This document shows positions 1 through 8,587 of a stretch of DNA of 62,339 nt, piece by piece. A model generated the notes under the pieces. That model saw nothing but the letters and a program-made list of their open reading frames with translations. It did no database searches and was not told the DNA's origin. Source of the DNA: GCA-2709075 sp964492555 (GTDB lineage: Bacteria > Pseudomonadota > Alphaproteobacteria > MPNO01 > UBA2964). A program made the translations under genes and the position numbers. The stretch spans positions 1 to 62,339 of the forward strand of contig CAZBKQ010000010.1 of assembly GCA_964492555.1 (NCBI GenBank), read 5' to 3'. Position 1 is the first letter of the stretch; every line of letters begins with the position of its first letter.

Positions 1-512
1 GAATATGCGAAATTGCCGATCCGGAACCCCAGTGACGTACAGATACCGTGATCCTGTTCAAATGGTATAACGGTGCTGGCGCCAAGATCGAACGGCCCGT
101 CAATCTCATGAGGGCGATAGATCGGCCTATACATGTTACCGACAGTTTCCGGTGAACCTTCAATAAGATAACCAAATTTCTTTATTAATAAGTTTAAGAC
201 TTTATCGGTGCCGTAAGCCTCGATCTGCTGGCCCATATGGCGGCAGATGCTGCGCAGATCGTCGATCCCCATGATGTGGTCGGCATGTTCATGGGTATAC
301 AGCACCGCGTCGACCCGGGTGATGCCGGCGCCCAGGGCCTGCTCACGGAAATCGGGTGACGTATCGACCAGAATTTTCCTGTCTTTGGTTTCGATATAAA
401 TCGAAGGCCGCCGCCGGCGGTTCTTGGGATTATCCGGGTCGCAGCGTCCCCAATCGCCGATCACGGTTGGCACACCGTTCGATGGGCCGCATCCCAGGAT
501 GGTGACCTTCAT
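1..512 (-). CDS. MBL-fold metallo-hydrolase (PhnP-like), 3' end cut by window edge
   Basis: About 170 residues of the amino terminus are present; the gene runs off the left edge. The translation starts MKVTILGCGPSNGVPT and carries the metallo-beta-lactamase zinc signature THEHADH (HxHxDH) near residue 93. The glycine-rich start and the aspartate after a DTSPDF segment resemble the PhnP/phosphoribosyl cyclic phosphate phosphodiesterase branch, but the substrate is not certain. The start ATG overlaps the tatD stop by 3 bases (ATGA), so it is the promoter-distal member of the tmk-holB-metG-tatD operon. TatD followed by an MBL protein is a common alphaproteobacterial pairing (family knowledge). 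Family call is firm; precise activity is not. Confidence 0.85.
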   Translation of the reverse strand, partial: MKVTILGCGPSNGVPTVIGDWGRCDPDNPKNRRRRPSIYIETKDRKILVDTSPDFREQALGAGITRVDAVLYTHEHADHIMGIDDLRSICRHMGQQIEAYGTDKVLNLLIKKFGYLIEGSPETVGNMYRPIYRPHEIDGPFDLGASTVIPFEQDHGICTSLGFRIGNFAY

Positions 513-1300
513 GCGGCCGTGTCCGGTCTTTGGGCCTTTGAAAACAGGCGGAAGAAATTTTCTGTCGTCGCGTCGGCGAGCGCTTCTGGCGAAACAGCTT
601 TCAATTCGGCGACTTTTTCGACTGTGTGAATCACAAAGGCCGGTTCGTTACGCTTGCCGCGATGCGGTATCGGCGCAAGGAATGGCGCGTCGGTTTCCAC
701 CAGCAGCCGGTCAAGCGGCACATCCTTAACCGTTTCGCGCAGATCTTCGGCATTTTTGAAGGTCACGATACCGGAAATAGAGATATAGCAACCGAGCTCA
801 AGAGCGGTGATGGCGAGCGCATGGCCGCTGGAAAAACAATGTAGGACGCAGGGAAATGCCCCCTTCCCCATCTCTTCGGTGAGGATTTCCGCCATATCGT
901 CATCCGCGTCACGCGTATGGACGATCAGCGGCAGGCCGGTTTGGCGCGATGCCGCAATATGGCGAATAAAACTTGCGCGCTGATCGTCGCGCGGGCTGTT
1001 GTCATAGAAATAATCCAGCCCGGTTTCACCGATTCCGACGACTTTGGGATTATCCGTCAGCCCAACCAGCGTTTCCGTCGCGGTTTCGGGTTCTTCCGCG
1101 ACCTGATGCGGGTGGACTCCGACAGAGCAGTATAGACGCTCATCCGAATTGGCGAGGGCCAGTATTTCAGGGAATTTCGTGACATGGGTGCTGATGGTCA
1201 GCATCGTGCCGACCCCCTGCTCCACCGCGCGTTTCAGGCAATCTTCGCGGTCTTCGTCGAACCGGTCGAAATCCAGATGGCAATGGCTGTCGACAAGCAT
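509..1300 (-). CDS. tatD: TatD family metal-dependent hydrolase (DNase)
   Basis: A 263-residue TIM-barrel metal-dependent hydrolase. The start MLVDSHCHLDF carries the HxH metal ligands; later IVHTRDAD, VLHCFSSG and ETDAPFLAP match the TatD signatures in order. TatD proteins are 3'-5' exodeoxyribonucleases with proposed roles in DNA repair and turnover. A longer in-frame extension exists upstream (to 1519) but lies inside metG and has no TatD similarity, so the ATG at 1300 is chosen. Its A is also the last base of the metG stop, giving a TGATG junction typical of translational coupling. The length matches the family (about 260). Confidence 0.93.
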   Translation of the reverse strand: MLVDSHCHLDFDRFDEDREDCLKRAVEQGVGTMLTISTHVTKFPEILALANSDERLYCSVGVHPHQVAEEPETATETLVGLTDNPKVVGIGETGLDYFYDNSPRDDQRASFIRHIAASRQTGLPLIVHTRDADDDMAEILTEEMGKGAFPCVLHCFSSGHALAITALELGCYISISGIVTFKNAEDLRETVKDVPLDRLLVETDAPFLAPIPHRGKRNEPAFVIHTVEKVAELKAVSPEALADATTENFFRLFSKAQRPDTAA

Positions 1301-2862
1301 CAGCTTTTCGCGTTGGCCTCTTCTTCCGCAAAACGCGGGAAAACACCCTGTGGCTTGGGCAGGTCCGTCCCCGCGGCCAACCGGTGGTCGGAGCCGAAAT
1401 GGCTGAAATCGCGGGCGTCTTCCGGAACAGAAAGCTGATCGAGCATTTTTGCCGTCGAGTCCGGCATAAAGGGCTGCAGGATCAGCGCGATTTCGCGAAT
1501 GGCATTTGCCAGCACCCAAAGGACCGTTGCGGCGCGCGGCGGATCTTCCTTGTTCAGCGTCCAGGGCGCCTGGCGGTCGACATAGACATTGGCGGCGCGG
1601 ATCACCACCCAGATCGATTCAAGTGCCTGATTAAAGGCCTGCATATCGATCTGCCCGCGAACCGTCTCCAGCAAGCCGTCGGCTTGCGCCAGCAGGGCTT
1701 CATCGTCTTCGCTCAAGGGATCGGCTTCGGGCAATTTGCCATCGCAATACCTGCCGATCATGGAGAGCGAGCGTTGCGCCAGATTGCCGAGATCATTGGC
1801 GAGCTCGGTATTCATCCGGTTGACCATGGAGCTGTGCGAGAAATCACCGTCATTGCCGAACGGGACTTCGCGCAGCAGGAAAAACCGGACCTGGTCGAGC
1901 CCGTACTGATCGCGGATTTCGTAAGGGTCGATGATGTTGCCGAGCGATTTGGAAATCTTCTGGCCTTCATTCGTCCACCAGCCATGGGCGAAGACGCGTT
2001 TCGGTGGCTCGACCCCCGCCCCCATCAGGAAGGCCGGCCAGTAAACCGCGTGAAACCGCACGATATCCTTGCCGACCATATGCAGATCGGCGGGCCAGAA
2101 TTTCCGGTAACCCTCGGCGTTCTCATCCGGGAAACCGGTCGCAGTCAGGTAATTGGTCAGCGCGTCCAGCCAGACATACATGATGTGGTCGGGATCGTCG
2201 GGCACCGGTACGCCCCAGGAAAAGCTGGTGCGCGAGATCGACAGATCGCGTAGCCCGCCTGAAACAAAGCTGATGACTTCGTTCCGGCGCGATTGCGGCG
2301 CGATGAAATCGGGGTTTTGGTCGTAAAATTCCAGCAGCCTGTCCTGCCATTTCGACAGATCGAAGAAATAGCTGGGTTCCTCGACCCATTCGACCTCGGC
2401 GCCGGTCGGGGCGAGTTTCTGGCCTCCCTCGCCCTCGGTCAGCTCGCTTTCATCGTAAAACGCCTCATCGCGGACGGCGTACCAGCCGGCGTACTTATCC
2501 AGATAGATATGGCCGTTTTCGCGCAGACGGCGCCAGATTTCCTGTGTGGCTTGCTTGTGGCGCTCTTCGGTCGTGCGGATGAACTGATCCTGCGAAAAAT
2601 TCATCGCGCCGGTGAGATCGCGGAAATTCTGTGATACCCGGTCGGTGAAGGTTTGGGGATCGACCCCGGCGGCGGCAGCGGACTTCTCGACCTTCTGCCC
2701 GTGTTCATCGGTGCCGGTCAGGAAGAAGACATCGTAGCCGTCCAGCCGTTTGAACCGGGCCGTCACATCGCAGGCAAGCGTCGTGTAAGCGTGGCCGATA
2801 TGCGGCAGATCGTTGACGTAATAAATAGGCGTCGTGATGTAGTAACGCTTGTCGTCAGACAT
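1300..2862 (-). CDS. metG: methionyl-tRNA synthetase
   Basis: A class I aminoacyl-tRNA synthetase of 520 residues that charges tRNA-Met in the cytoplasm. ITTPIYYVNDLPHIGHAY holds the HIGH box at the N terminus and KISKSLGN is the KMSKS loop near residue 300. The connective-peptide region reads GWYAVRDEAFY, lacking the CxxC zinc knuckles of the E. coli type, as is usual for alphaproteobacterial enzymes. There is no C-terminal tRNA-binding extension, consistent with the 520-residue short form. It sits 21 bp after holB and directly couples to tatD. Confidence 0.97.
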   Translation of the reverse strand: MSDDKRYYITTPIYYVNDLPHIGHAYTTLACDVTARFKRLDGYDVFFLTGTDEHGQKVEKSAAAAGVDPQTFTDRVSQNFRDLTGAMNFSQDQFIRTTEERHKQATQEIWRRLRENGHIYLDKYAGWYAVRDEAFYDESELTEGEGGQKLAPTGAEVEWVEEPSYFFDLSKWQDRLLEFYDQNPDFIAPQSRRNEVISFVSGGLRDLSISRTSFSWGVPVPDDPDHIMYVWLDALTNYLTATGFPDENAEGYRKFWPADLHMVGKDIVRFHAVYWPAFLMGAGVEPPKRVFAHGWWTNEGQKISKSLGNIIDPYEIRDQYGLDQVRFFLLREVPFGNDGDFSHSSMVNRMNTELANDLGNLAQRSLSMIGRYCDGKLPEADPLSEDDEALLAQADGLLETVRGQIDMQAFNQALESIWVVIRAANVYVDRQAPWTLNKEDPPRAATVLWVLANAIREIALILQPFMPDSTAKMLDQLSVPEDARDFSHFGSDHRLAAGTDLPKPQGVFPRFAEEEANAKS

Positions 2863-2883
2863 TTCCGGCTCCGGCTCGCCTCA

Positions 2884-3764
2884 TCAAATGCGCGCGGCGC
2901 CGTTGATGATGCTGAACATCGATAAAAGGATGTGTTTACGGTCGAGATTTTGCCGAAGCGCCTGCTCCGACAAGGCGGTGANNNNNNNNNNNNNNNNNNN
3001 NNNNNNNNNNNNNNNNNNNNNNNNNNNNNNNNNNNNNNNNNNNNNNNNNNNNNNNNNNNNNNNNNNNNNNNNNNNNNNNNNCTTCCTTCGGCAAGGCGGG
3101 AGAGTGCCGCGACGTCGGCGCTATCCACATCGGGCAACGCGCCGGACAAAACCCGGTCAAGCTGTTCGGCCTCAAGCGGTTTGAGCGAAAGCTGACAGCA
3201 GCGCGATCGTATGGTCGGCAATAACCGCATCGGCGTATGGCAAACCAGCAGGATCAGCGCCCGCGCCGGGGGTTCCTCCAGCATTTTCAAAAGTGCGTTG
3301 GCGGCGTTGAGATTTAGCTCGTCCGCGCTGTCGACAACCAGCACCCGCCAACCCGCCTCCGCCGGTGTCAGGCGAAGAAAATCACCGCAGGATCGTACGT
3401 CCTCGACCGAAATCGCGGTCCGCAAACGTCCGTTATCCTTGTTGATTGTGCGTTCAAGCGTCGTGAGGTCCGCATGACCGGCGCTCGCGGTTCGGCGGAA
3501 TATGGCGGCATCCGGCTCGATATAGAGGCTGTCCGGCAAAACCGGTTCGCCGAACAAATTATTGCCGGCGTCTTCTCCCGGATGGCTTCCCTGGGACAAG
3601 ACAAACCGGGCGATCCGGAAGGCGAGCGTCGCCTTGCCGATGCCCTCCGGTCCGCCAAGCAGCCAGGCATGCGGCAACCGGCCGGAATTCCACGCCGCCA
3701 GAAATCTGGCTTCGGCGTTTTCATGCCCGACCAGATCGGGATTTTCGCGGGGTGGCAGAAACAT
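2884..3764 (-). CDS. holB: DNA polymerase III delta' subunit, interrupted by a scaffold gap
   Basis: Clamp-loader subunit. The N-terminal part (about 227 residues) is clear: GGPEGIGKATLA is the degenerate Walker A of delta', LLKMLEEPP the AAA+ core, and PTIRSRC the SRC sensor. A 100-N run (2982-3081) removes the middle of the C-terminal domain. Reading straight through the Ns gives a nonsense frame. The plausible ending is a different frame, with ALRQNLDRKHILL and a stop at 2884-2886, matching a helical delta' tail. The real gap length is therefore unknown and not a multiple fitting 100. Spacing to tmk is 9 bp and to metG 21 bp. Confidence 0.9.
2982..3081. other. assembly gap (100 N) inside holB
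   Basis: Exactly 100 Ns. The flanks are not duplicated, so unlike two other gaps in the window this one may hide real sequence of unknown length. holB has plausible coding on both sides but in different frames when 100 bases are assumed. Confidence 0.98.
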
Positions 3765-3773
3765 CGTCAGAGA

Positions 3774-4394
3774 TTATTCGAAACGGGTCTTGATGACAGC
3801 CCGGATTCCATTGGCGACATCATCAATGGCCTGTGTTGCATCAATCACCATGCATCGGTCGGGTTCATCGCGGGAAATATTCAAAAACCCTTTCCGCAAT
3901 TTTTCATGAAAGGATTTTCCCATCAGCTCATACCTGTCAGCCGCGCCACGGGCTTCCGCGCGACTCATCCCGATATCGACCGGCAGATCAAAGATGATCG
4001 TCAGGTCGGGCTGAAACTCGCCCAGCGTCAGGCGGTGGATTTTGCGGATCAGTCCGGGGTCGATGCCGCTGCCAAATCCCTGATAGGCCATGGTGGAATC
4101 GGCAAACCGGTCGCAGAGGACCCAGTCGCCTCGTTTGAGCGCTGGTCTGATCAGTTTTTCGACATGTTCCCGCCGCGCGGCATAGTGAAGCAGAACTTCC
4201 GTAATCCCGTCCCAATTATCGGCTTCAGGGTCGAGAAGGAGTTCGCGCACCCGTTCGGCATTGCCGACGCCCCCGGGTTCCCGGGTTTGTATGACGGTTT
4301 GACCGCGCGATTTCAGATAGTCGGCAAGGATTGGAATTTGCGTGGATTTGCCCGCCCCTTCGCCGCCCTCGAAGGTAATAAAGCGTCCGCTCAC
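3774..4394 (-). CDS. tmk: thymidylate kinase
   Basis: A 206-residue dTMP kinase making dTDP for DNA synthesis. The P-loop FEGGEGAGKST is at residues 8-18, the DRF motif appears as LCDRFADSTMAYQG, and the lid region has SRAEARG. The start is GTG at 4394, chosen because MSGRFITFEGGEGAGKS matches the family amino terminus; it overlaps the carboxypeptidase stop by 4 bases (GTGA). Dac, tmk, holB, metG and tatD form one compact minus-strand operon, a standard alphaproteobacterial order. Confidence 0.96.
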   Translation of the reverse strand: MSGRFITFEGGEGAGKSTQIPILADYLKSRGQTVIQTREPGGVGNAERVRELLLDPEADNWDGITEVLLHYAARREHVEKLIRPALKRGDWVLCDRFADSTMAYQGFGSGIDPGLIRKIHRLTLGEFQPDLTIIFDLPVDIGMSRAEARGAADRYELMGKSFHEKLRKGFLNISRDEPDRCMVIDATQAIDDVANGIRAVIKTRFE

Positions 4395-5548
4395 GGCCCC
4401 GCCCGGCCGAACAACAGATATTTAGCCGCCGAATTCAGCCGGCCGAAAAAGCCGAGCTTCTGGATATCTTGTCCGGCAGTGACCGCGATCTCAAGCTGAT
4501 CCCGCCCCGGCACCGAAATCAGGATCCTGCCGATGGGGGCGCCCATCTTTACCGGCGCGGGGATCGGATTGTTAAAAGCGAGCTTCACCTTCATGTCGCG
4601 ACGTGCGGCCCGCGCCATCGTCAATTTGACGTCGCGATTGATCACCAAAGGAACGGACGGTTTCGTCCCGAGCCAGATATCGGCTTCGCCGACATTTTCC
4701 CCCTTCTTGAACAGGGCATAGGTGCCCGTGGCCCGGAAACCCCAATCCATCAACCTGCCGGACTCAGATGACCGTTCCCGGCTGCTGCCAAGTCCGTTCA
4801 CGACCAGGACAAGGCGTCTGCCGTTGCGTTGGGCGGAAGCGGCAAGACCATATCCGGACGCCTCCGTATGGCCGGTTTTCAACCCGTCGGCGCCGAAGTT
4901 CTTGTATAGCAGGGGGTTCCGGTTGCCCTGTTTGATACCCGAATAGGTGAAGTTCTTTTCAGCGAACATCGCATAATATTCGGGAAATTCGGTAATCAGC
5001 TTCTTGGACAGCAATGCCAGGTCGCGGGCTGACATATAATGCCCATCGGCCGGCCAGCCGGTTGCGTTCTTGAAGGCGCTGTTGGTCAGGCCGATTTCCT
5101 TCGCTTTACGGGTCATTTCCTCGGCAAAGCGCTCTTCGGAACCGGCAAGCCCTTCGGCGATTACGATGCAAGCGTCGTTTCCCGACTGGATGATGATTCC
5201 GCGCAACAGGTCGCCGACCGATACCCGGGTATTGACCATGACGAACATTTTGGAACCGCCTTTGCGCCAGGCTTTTTTGCTGACCAGGAATCGGTCATCC
5301 AGGCTGAGGGTTCCCGCTTTCAGACGATCGAAAACCATATAAATCGTCATCAGCTTGCTCATTGATGCAGGGGGCATCGGAACATCCGCGTCTTTTTCCA
5401 GGATGATCGCATCGGTCTCAAGATCGATCATGATGGCATGGCGCGCCTTCGTATCGATTTGCTGCGCCTGGGCAGTTCCGATCGTCAATATGGCAAGTGC
5501 GATAAGGAAGAATAACGTTCTGACGGAGGAGGTCTGATGAAAACGCAT
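4391..5548 (-). CDS. D-alanyl-D-alanine carboxypeptidase (DacA/DacC type, PBP5/6)
   Basis: Periplasmic low-molecular-weight penicillin-binding protein that trims the terminal D-Ala of peptidoglycan pentapeptides. From the ATG at 5548 the product is 385 residues: an N-terminal signal segment (LFFLIALAILTIGTAQA), then SMSK with the nucleophile at Ser62 and Lys65, SGN at 122-124 and KTG at 224-226. A C-terminal beta-rich PBP5_C domain and an amphipathic tail (LGFFGRLNSAAKYLLFG) suggest membrane anchoring. A TTG four codons upstream (5560) is possible but has no better ribosome site. Serine-type activity is well supported; which Dac paralogue cannot be said. Confidence 0.93.
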   Translation of the reverse strand: MRFHQTSSVRTLFFLIALAILTIGTAQAQQIDTKARHAIMIDLETDAIILEKDADVPMPPASMSKLMTIYMVFDRLKAGTLSLDDRFLVSKKAWRKGGSKMFVMVNTRVSVGDLLRGIIIQSGNDACIVIAEGLAGSEERFAEEMTRKAKEIGLTNSAFKNATGWPADGHYMSARDLALLSKKLITEFPEYYAMFAEKNFTYSGIKQGNRNPLLYKNFGADGLKTGHTEASGYGLAASAQRNGRRLVLVVNGLGSSRERSSESGRLMDWGFRATGTYALFKKGENVGEADIWLGTKPSVPLVINRDVKLTMARAARRDMKVKLAFNNPIPAPVKMGAPIGRILISVPGRDQLEIAVTAGQDIQKLGFFGRLNSAAKYLLFGRAGP

Positions 5549-5630
5549 ATCTATCGGCAAAATCGGGTTTCTGTTTTAGTCACGCCGCCAATGAAGCAGC
5601 CAAATCGGGCAAATTCATGACGTTTCGCTG

Positions 5631-6566
5631 TCAATCTATAACGACACGCGCGTCCGGGTAACCCGTGGCAATTACTTCCTCGAGGATACGATCGCTTTCA
5701 GACACCGACGCCACGGGCCCGATACGCACACGATAGAATCGCTGCTTCCCCACCTGTGCGGCGACAACCCGGGTCACGCCATGCTTTTCCAGCAAGTATT
5801 TCAGTACGTCGGCGCGATGGCGGTTAACAAAGGCGCCGGCCTGAATAAAAATCTTCTGACGCGACGCGACATTGATCCTGTCGATTAGCGGTTCGGGATC
5901 TGGGTCAGTAACAATTTTTGATTTTCTCGGCGCCGGCGCCGGTTTGCCGGCAGGGACCGTATCCCTTTCGCCACCAGGGAGGGACGCTACCCTGACGCTG
6001 CCGCTGGGAACCGCGGCAACCTGTTTCGACAGCCCCTGGGCTTGCAACGCCGCTATGCGGCTTTCCTCTTCGAGAATTTCCACCCGGACCGGTGTAGTCC
6101 CCTGACGAATGAATCCGAGAAGTTGCGCCGCGCGCCGCGACAGATCAATGATCCGTCCATGGGCGAAGGGCCCGCGGTCATTGATCTTCACTTTTATCGC
6201 GCGGCCGTTATTCAGATTTATCACCCGGACGACGGAGGGCATCGGCAAGGTACGATGGGCCGCCGATACGGTGTTCATGTCGAAAATTTCACCGTTGGCT
6301 GTCTTACGCCCGTGAAAATTCGGCCCATACCAGGATGCGATGCCGGTTTCCCGGTAGCGATAATTAACCGTCGGGTAATACCAGACCCCTTTTATCTGAT
6401 AAGGCTTGCCGACCTTGTAGCGTCCCTTGGACTCGGCGTTATCTCCGTTCGACGTCGAGAGTTTCTTGGCGGTATGCACGGCCAGCTGCGTTTCCGCGCA
6501 GCCCGTTAGAAACAACGCAAGAACGGAAAGCGGAAGGGCCAGTTTTCTGATCAAAGTCTGTTGCAT
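5631..6566 (-). CDS. rlpA: septal ring lytic transglycosylase RlpA-like lipoprotein
   Basis: A 311-residue lipoprotein: the signal peptide ends in the lipobox LTGC (Cys at about residue 23). A double-psi beta-barrel RlpA domain follows (GIASWYGPNFHGRKTANGE, with NDRGPF and IDLSRRAAQLLG). A linker rich in Pro/Lys leads to a C-terminal SPOR domain (IFIQAGAFVNRHRADVL ... RVRIGPV) that binds denuded septal glycan. RlpA homologues cleave naked glycan strands at the division site. It lies 8 bp downstream of the MltB-like gene, so both murein enzymes are probably cotranscribed, with the carboxypeptidase next. Confidence 0.94.
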   Translation of the reverse strand: MQQTLIRKLALPLSVLALFLTGCAETQLAVHTAKKLSTSNGDNAESKGRYKVGKPYQIKGVWYYPTVNYRYRETGIASWYGPNFHGRKTANGEIFDMNTVSAAHRTLPMPSVVRVINLNNGRAIKVKINDRGPFAHGRIIDLSRRAAQLLGFIRQGTTPVRVEILEEESRIAALQAQGLSKQVAAVPSGSVRVASLPGGERDTVPAGKPAPAPRKSKIVTDPDPEPLIDRINVASRQKIFIQAGAFVNRHRADVLKYLLEKHGVTRVVAAQVGKQRFYRVRIGPVASVSESDRILEEVIATGYPDARVVID

Positions 6567-6574
6567 TACGGACC

Positions 6575-7615
6575 CTATTTCCCTTGGCCGATTTTATCGG
6601 AAAGAACGCCGACGGTAATCGCGTAAAGATGCGCGCAATTATAGGCCATGATTGAGCGATAGTTCCGATAAACCAGAAAAGCCGGGCCTTTTTGACCGTC
6701 GGGAAATGCCAGCGCCCCGTCGATTTGTCGCGATGGCAGCGCCGTTCCGTCGACCCGGCGGACTCCTCGCGTCTGCCAGTCGGGGAGAGGGGCCATATCT
6801 GTGGTGCGTGCGCGGCACCCCGGCGCGGCGCGGCGCGATGGTTTGCCGAGCGTATTTCGTGTGGAAGCGGGGACCTGAACCGCCCTGCCCCAGGTAAGAG
6901 AATTGTTCCAGCCATGTTTGGCGAGATAATTGGCGATCGATCCGAGGACGTCTCCCGTGTCCTTCCAGATATCGCGCCGCCCGTCGCCATCGAAATCCAC
7001 CGCATAGGCGAGATAGCTGGTCGGCATGAATTGTGGTTGCCCCATCGCGCCGGCCCAGGATCCCTTGAGGTTCTCCAACTCGATATACCCCTTATCCAGC
7101 ATTTCCAGCACGGCAAAAATTTGCGCCCGGAAATATTTGGACCGCCGCCGGTCATAGGCCAGCGTGGCGACGGCGGGAATCACCGGCAGGTTTGCCTTTA
7201 CCAGCCCAAACCTGGTTTCAATGCCCCAGATCGCCAGAATAAAACGGCGCTGCACCCCGTATTTCTTTTCGATACGATCAAGAAGCGATGCGTGTTCAGC
7301 CGCTTTGTTCCGTCCACGCTTTATATTTATCGGTGTCACCACGCGGCGCATATAGCGGTCCAGCGTCAATCTGAACTCTGACTGGTTTCTGTCGCGCTCG
7401 ATAACCCGGCGAACGGGTTTTACATCAGCGAGAGCTGTCGAGATCACCGTCTCGGAAATGCCCTTTGTCCGGGCTTCCTGCCGGACGGCCTCCAGCCATG
7501 TTTCGAAGGGTTGAGGATTTTTCGACTGGGCAATGAGGGGAGAGGTGGTCGTGGCAATAAGCGCCATCAAAAGCGCGAAACGGATGCCCTCTTTCCAAGT
7601 ACGCATACGGGGCAT
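6575..7615 (-). CDS. lytic murein transglycosylase (MltB family)
   Basis: A 346-residue exported murein hydrolase. The N terminus has a signal sequence (FALLMALIATTTSPLIAQ). The SLT_2/MltB core contains the catalytic Glu in AIWGIETRFG, then WAGAMGQPQFMPTSY and VDFDGDGRRDIW, all diagnostic of MltB. The ATG at 7615 is preferred: a GGGAGAG ribosome site lies about 8 bases upstream. A start at 7654 would have no such site. A stretch near residues 270-290 (rich in Arg and Pro) is unlike the usual family sequence and could be local divergence or a compensated sequencing error. Located between the YdcF-like gene and rlpA. Confidence 0.92.
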   Translation of the reverse strand: MPRMRTWKEGIRFALLMALIATTTSPLIAQSKNPQPFETWLEAVRQEARTKGISETVISTALADVKPVRRVIERDRNQSEFRLTLDRYMRRVVTPINIKRGRNKAAEHASLLDRIEKKYGVQRRFILAIWGIETRFGLVKANLPVIPAVATLAYDRRRSKYFRAQIFAVLEMLDKGYIELENLKGSWAGAMGQPQFMPTSYLAYAVDFDGDGRRDIWKDTGDVLGSIANYLAKHGWNNSLTWGRAVQVPASTRNTLGKPSRRAAPGCRARTTDMAPLPDWQTRGVRRVDGTALPSRQIDGALAFPDGQKGPAFLVYRNYRSIMAYNCAHLYAITVGVLSDKIGQGK

Positions 7616-7673
7616 TGGCGCAACTCTCCCACAGTCAGTTCGCCCTTTTGCCACAGCCCTTCGAATCGGGCAA

Positions 7674-8477
7674 TCAGGGATAAGATTGGGGCGCGGGTCC
7701 TGGAAAAAAAGCGTCCGTGCGTCCTAATAATCGATAGGCGAACAAGCCTGAATATTCCCGGAGGACTGACGCGAAATCGCCAATGCCGTGGACGAAATTC
7801 AAGCGGGGATAGATATCCTCCGCTCCACGTGTCGAGTAATCGACCGGATAGGGAATGATCCGCCATCCGACTTTTCTGAAGACACCCATGGATCGGGGCA
7901 TGTGCGCCGCCGAGGTCACCAATATCCACCGCTCTGCGGGCTTCGGGTTAACGAGCCTTTTGGTGAATACCGCGTTTTCCCATGTGTTGCGGGACTCTTC
8001 TTCGAATACCAGCCGGTCATCGGGCAGTCCCATGCGGCTGAAAAACATTCTTGCCGTCACGGATTCCTTTTCTGCTCTGACGATAGAGGCTGAACCACCT
8101 GTAAAGACAACCTTTGCGGCCGGAAATTCGCGTGCAAGCGCGACCGTTTCCGTCATCCGTTCCGCGCCATGTTTCAGAGCCGCCTGCCCTCGCGCGATGG
8201 TGATGTATTGATCGACGGCGCCGCCAAGTACGACGATGCCGTGAACAGGGGCTTGCAGGTTCCGGGCCTGCGGGAAGCGTTCTTCGAGTATCAGGGTTCC
8301 GATGCGTCCGACGGGGATCACCGTAACCAGAAAAATGAACGCGATTGTAAGGGTCAGAACCGTCCGGCCTGTCCGGTGCCAGCGGGTCCAGAGCAGGATG
8401 GTTCCGGTCAAAAGCGCAGCACCGAGCCATGTCCATGGCATCAGGACCAGTAGAAAAATCTTGGAAAAAACGAACAT
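7674..8477 (-). CDS. YdcF/SanA-like (DUF218) membrane protein
   Basis: A 267-residue protein with two N-terminal membrane helices (residues about 5-30 and 38-60) followed by a DUF218 domain. The domain is recognised by GIVVLGGAVDQY, VVFTGGSAS, the EEESRNTWENA segment and LVTSAAHMPRS. DUF218 proteins such as ElyC, SanA and YdcF are linked to envelope integrity, and position ahead of mltB and rlpA fits an envelope role. The biochemical activity is not established. The gene is divergent from the Atm1-like exporter. Confidence 0.85.
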   Translation of the reverse strand: MFVFSKIFLLVLMPWTWLGAALLTGTILLWTRWHRTGRTVLTLTIAFIFLVTVIPVGRIGTLILEERFPQARNLQAPVHGIVVLGGAVDQYITIARGQAALKHGAERMTETVALAREFPAAKVVFTGGSASIVRAEKESVTARMFFSRMGLPDDRLVFEEESRNTWENAVFTKRLVNPKPAERWILVTSAAHMPRSMGVFRKVGWRIIPYPVDYSTRGAEDIYPRLNFVHGIGDFASVLREYSGLFAYRLLGRTDAFFPGPAPQSYP

Positions 8478-8587
8478 GGCTTCTTGATAAACGGATGGTG
8501 TCCGGGGCTCAAGCGGCGTCGTCCGCCGACATGGCTTTCCCTGTCTATTCGCCTTATATCAATTCCGGTCCTTAAAGGTTGTTTCCG

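Noticed and set aside
1384..2253. 289-codon open frame opposite metG
   Set aside because: Antisense shadow of metG.
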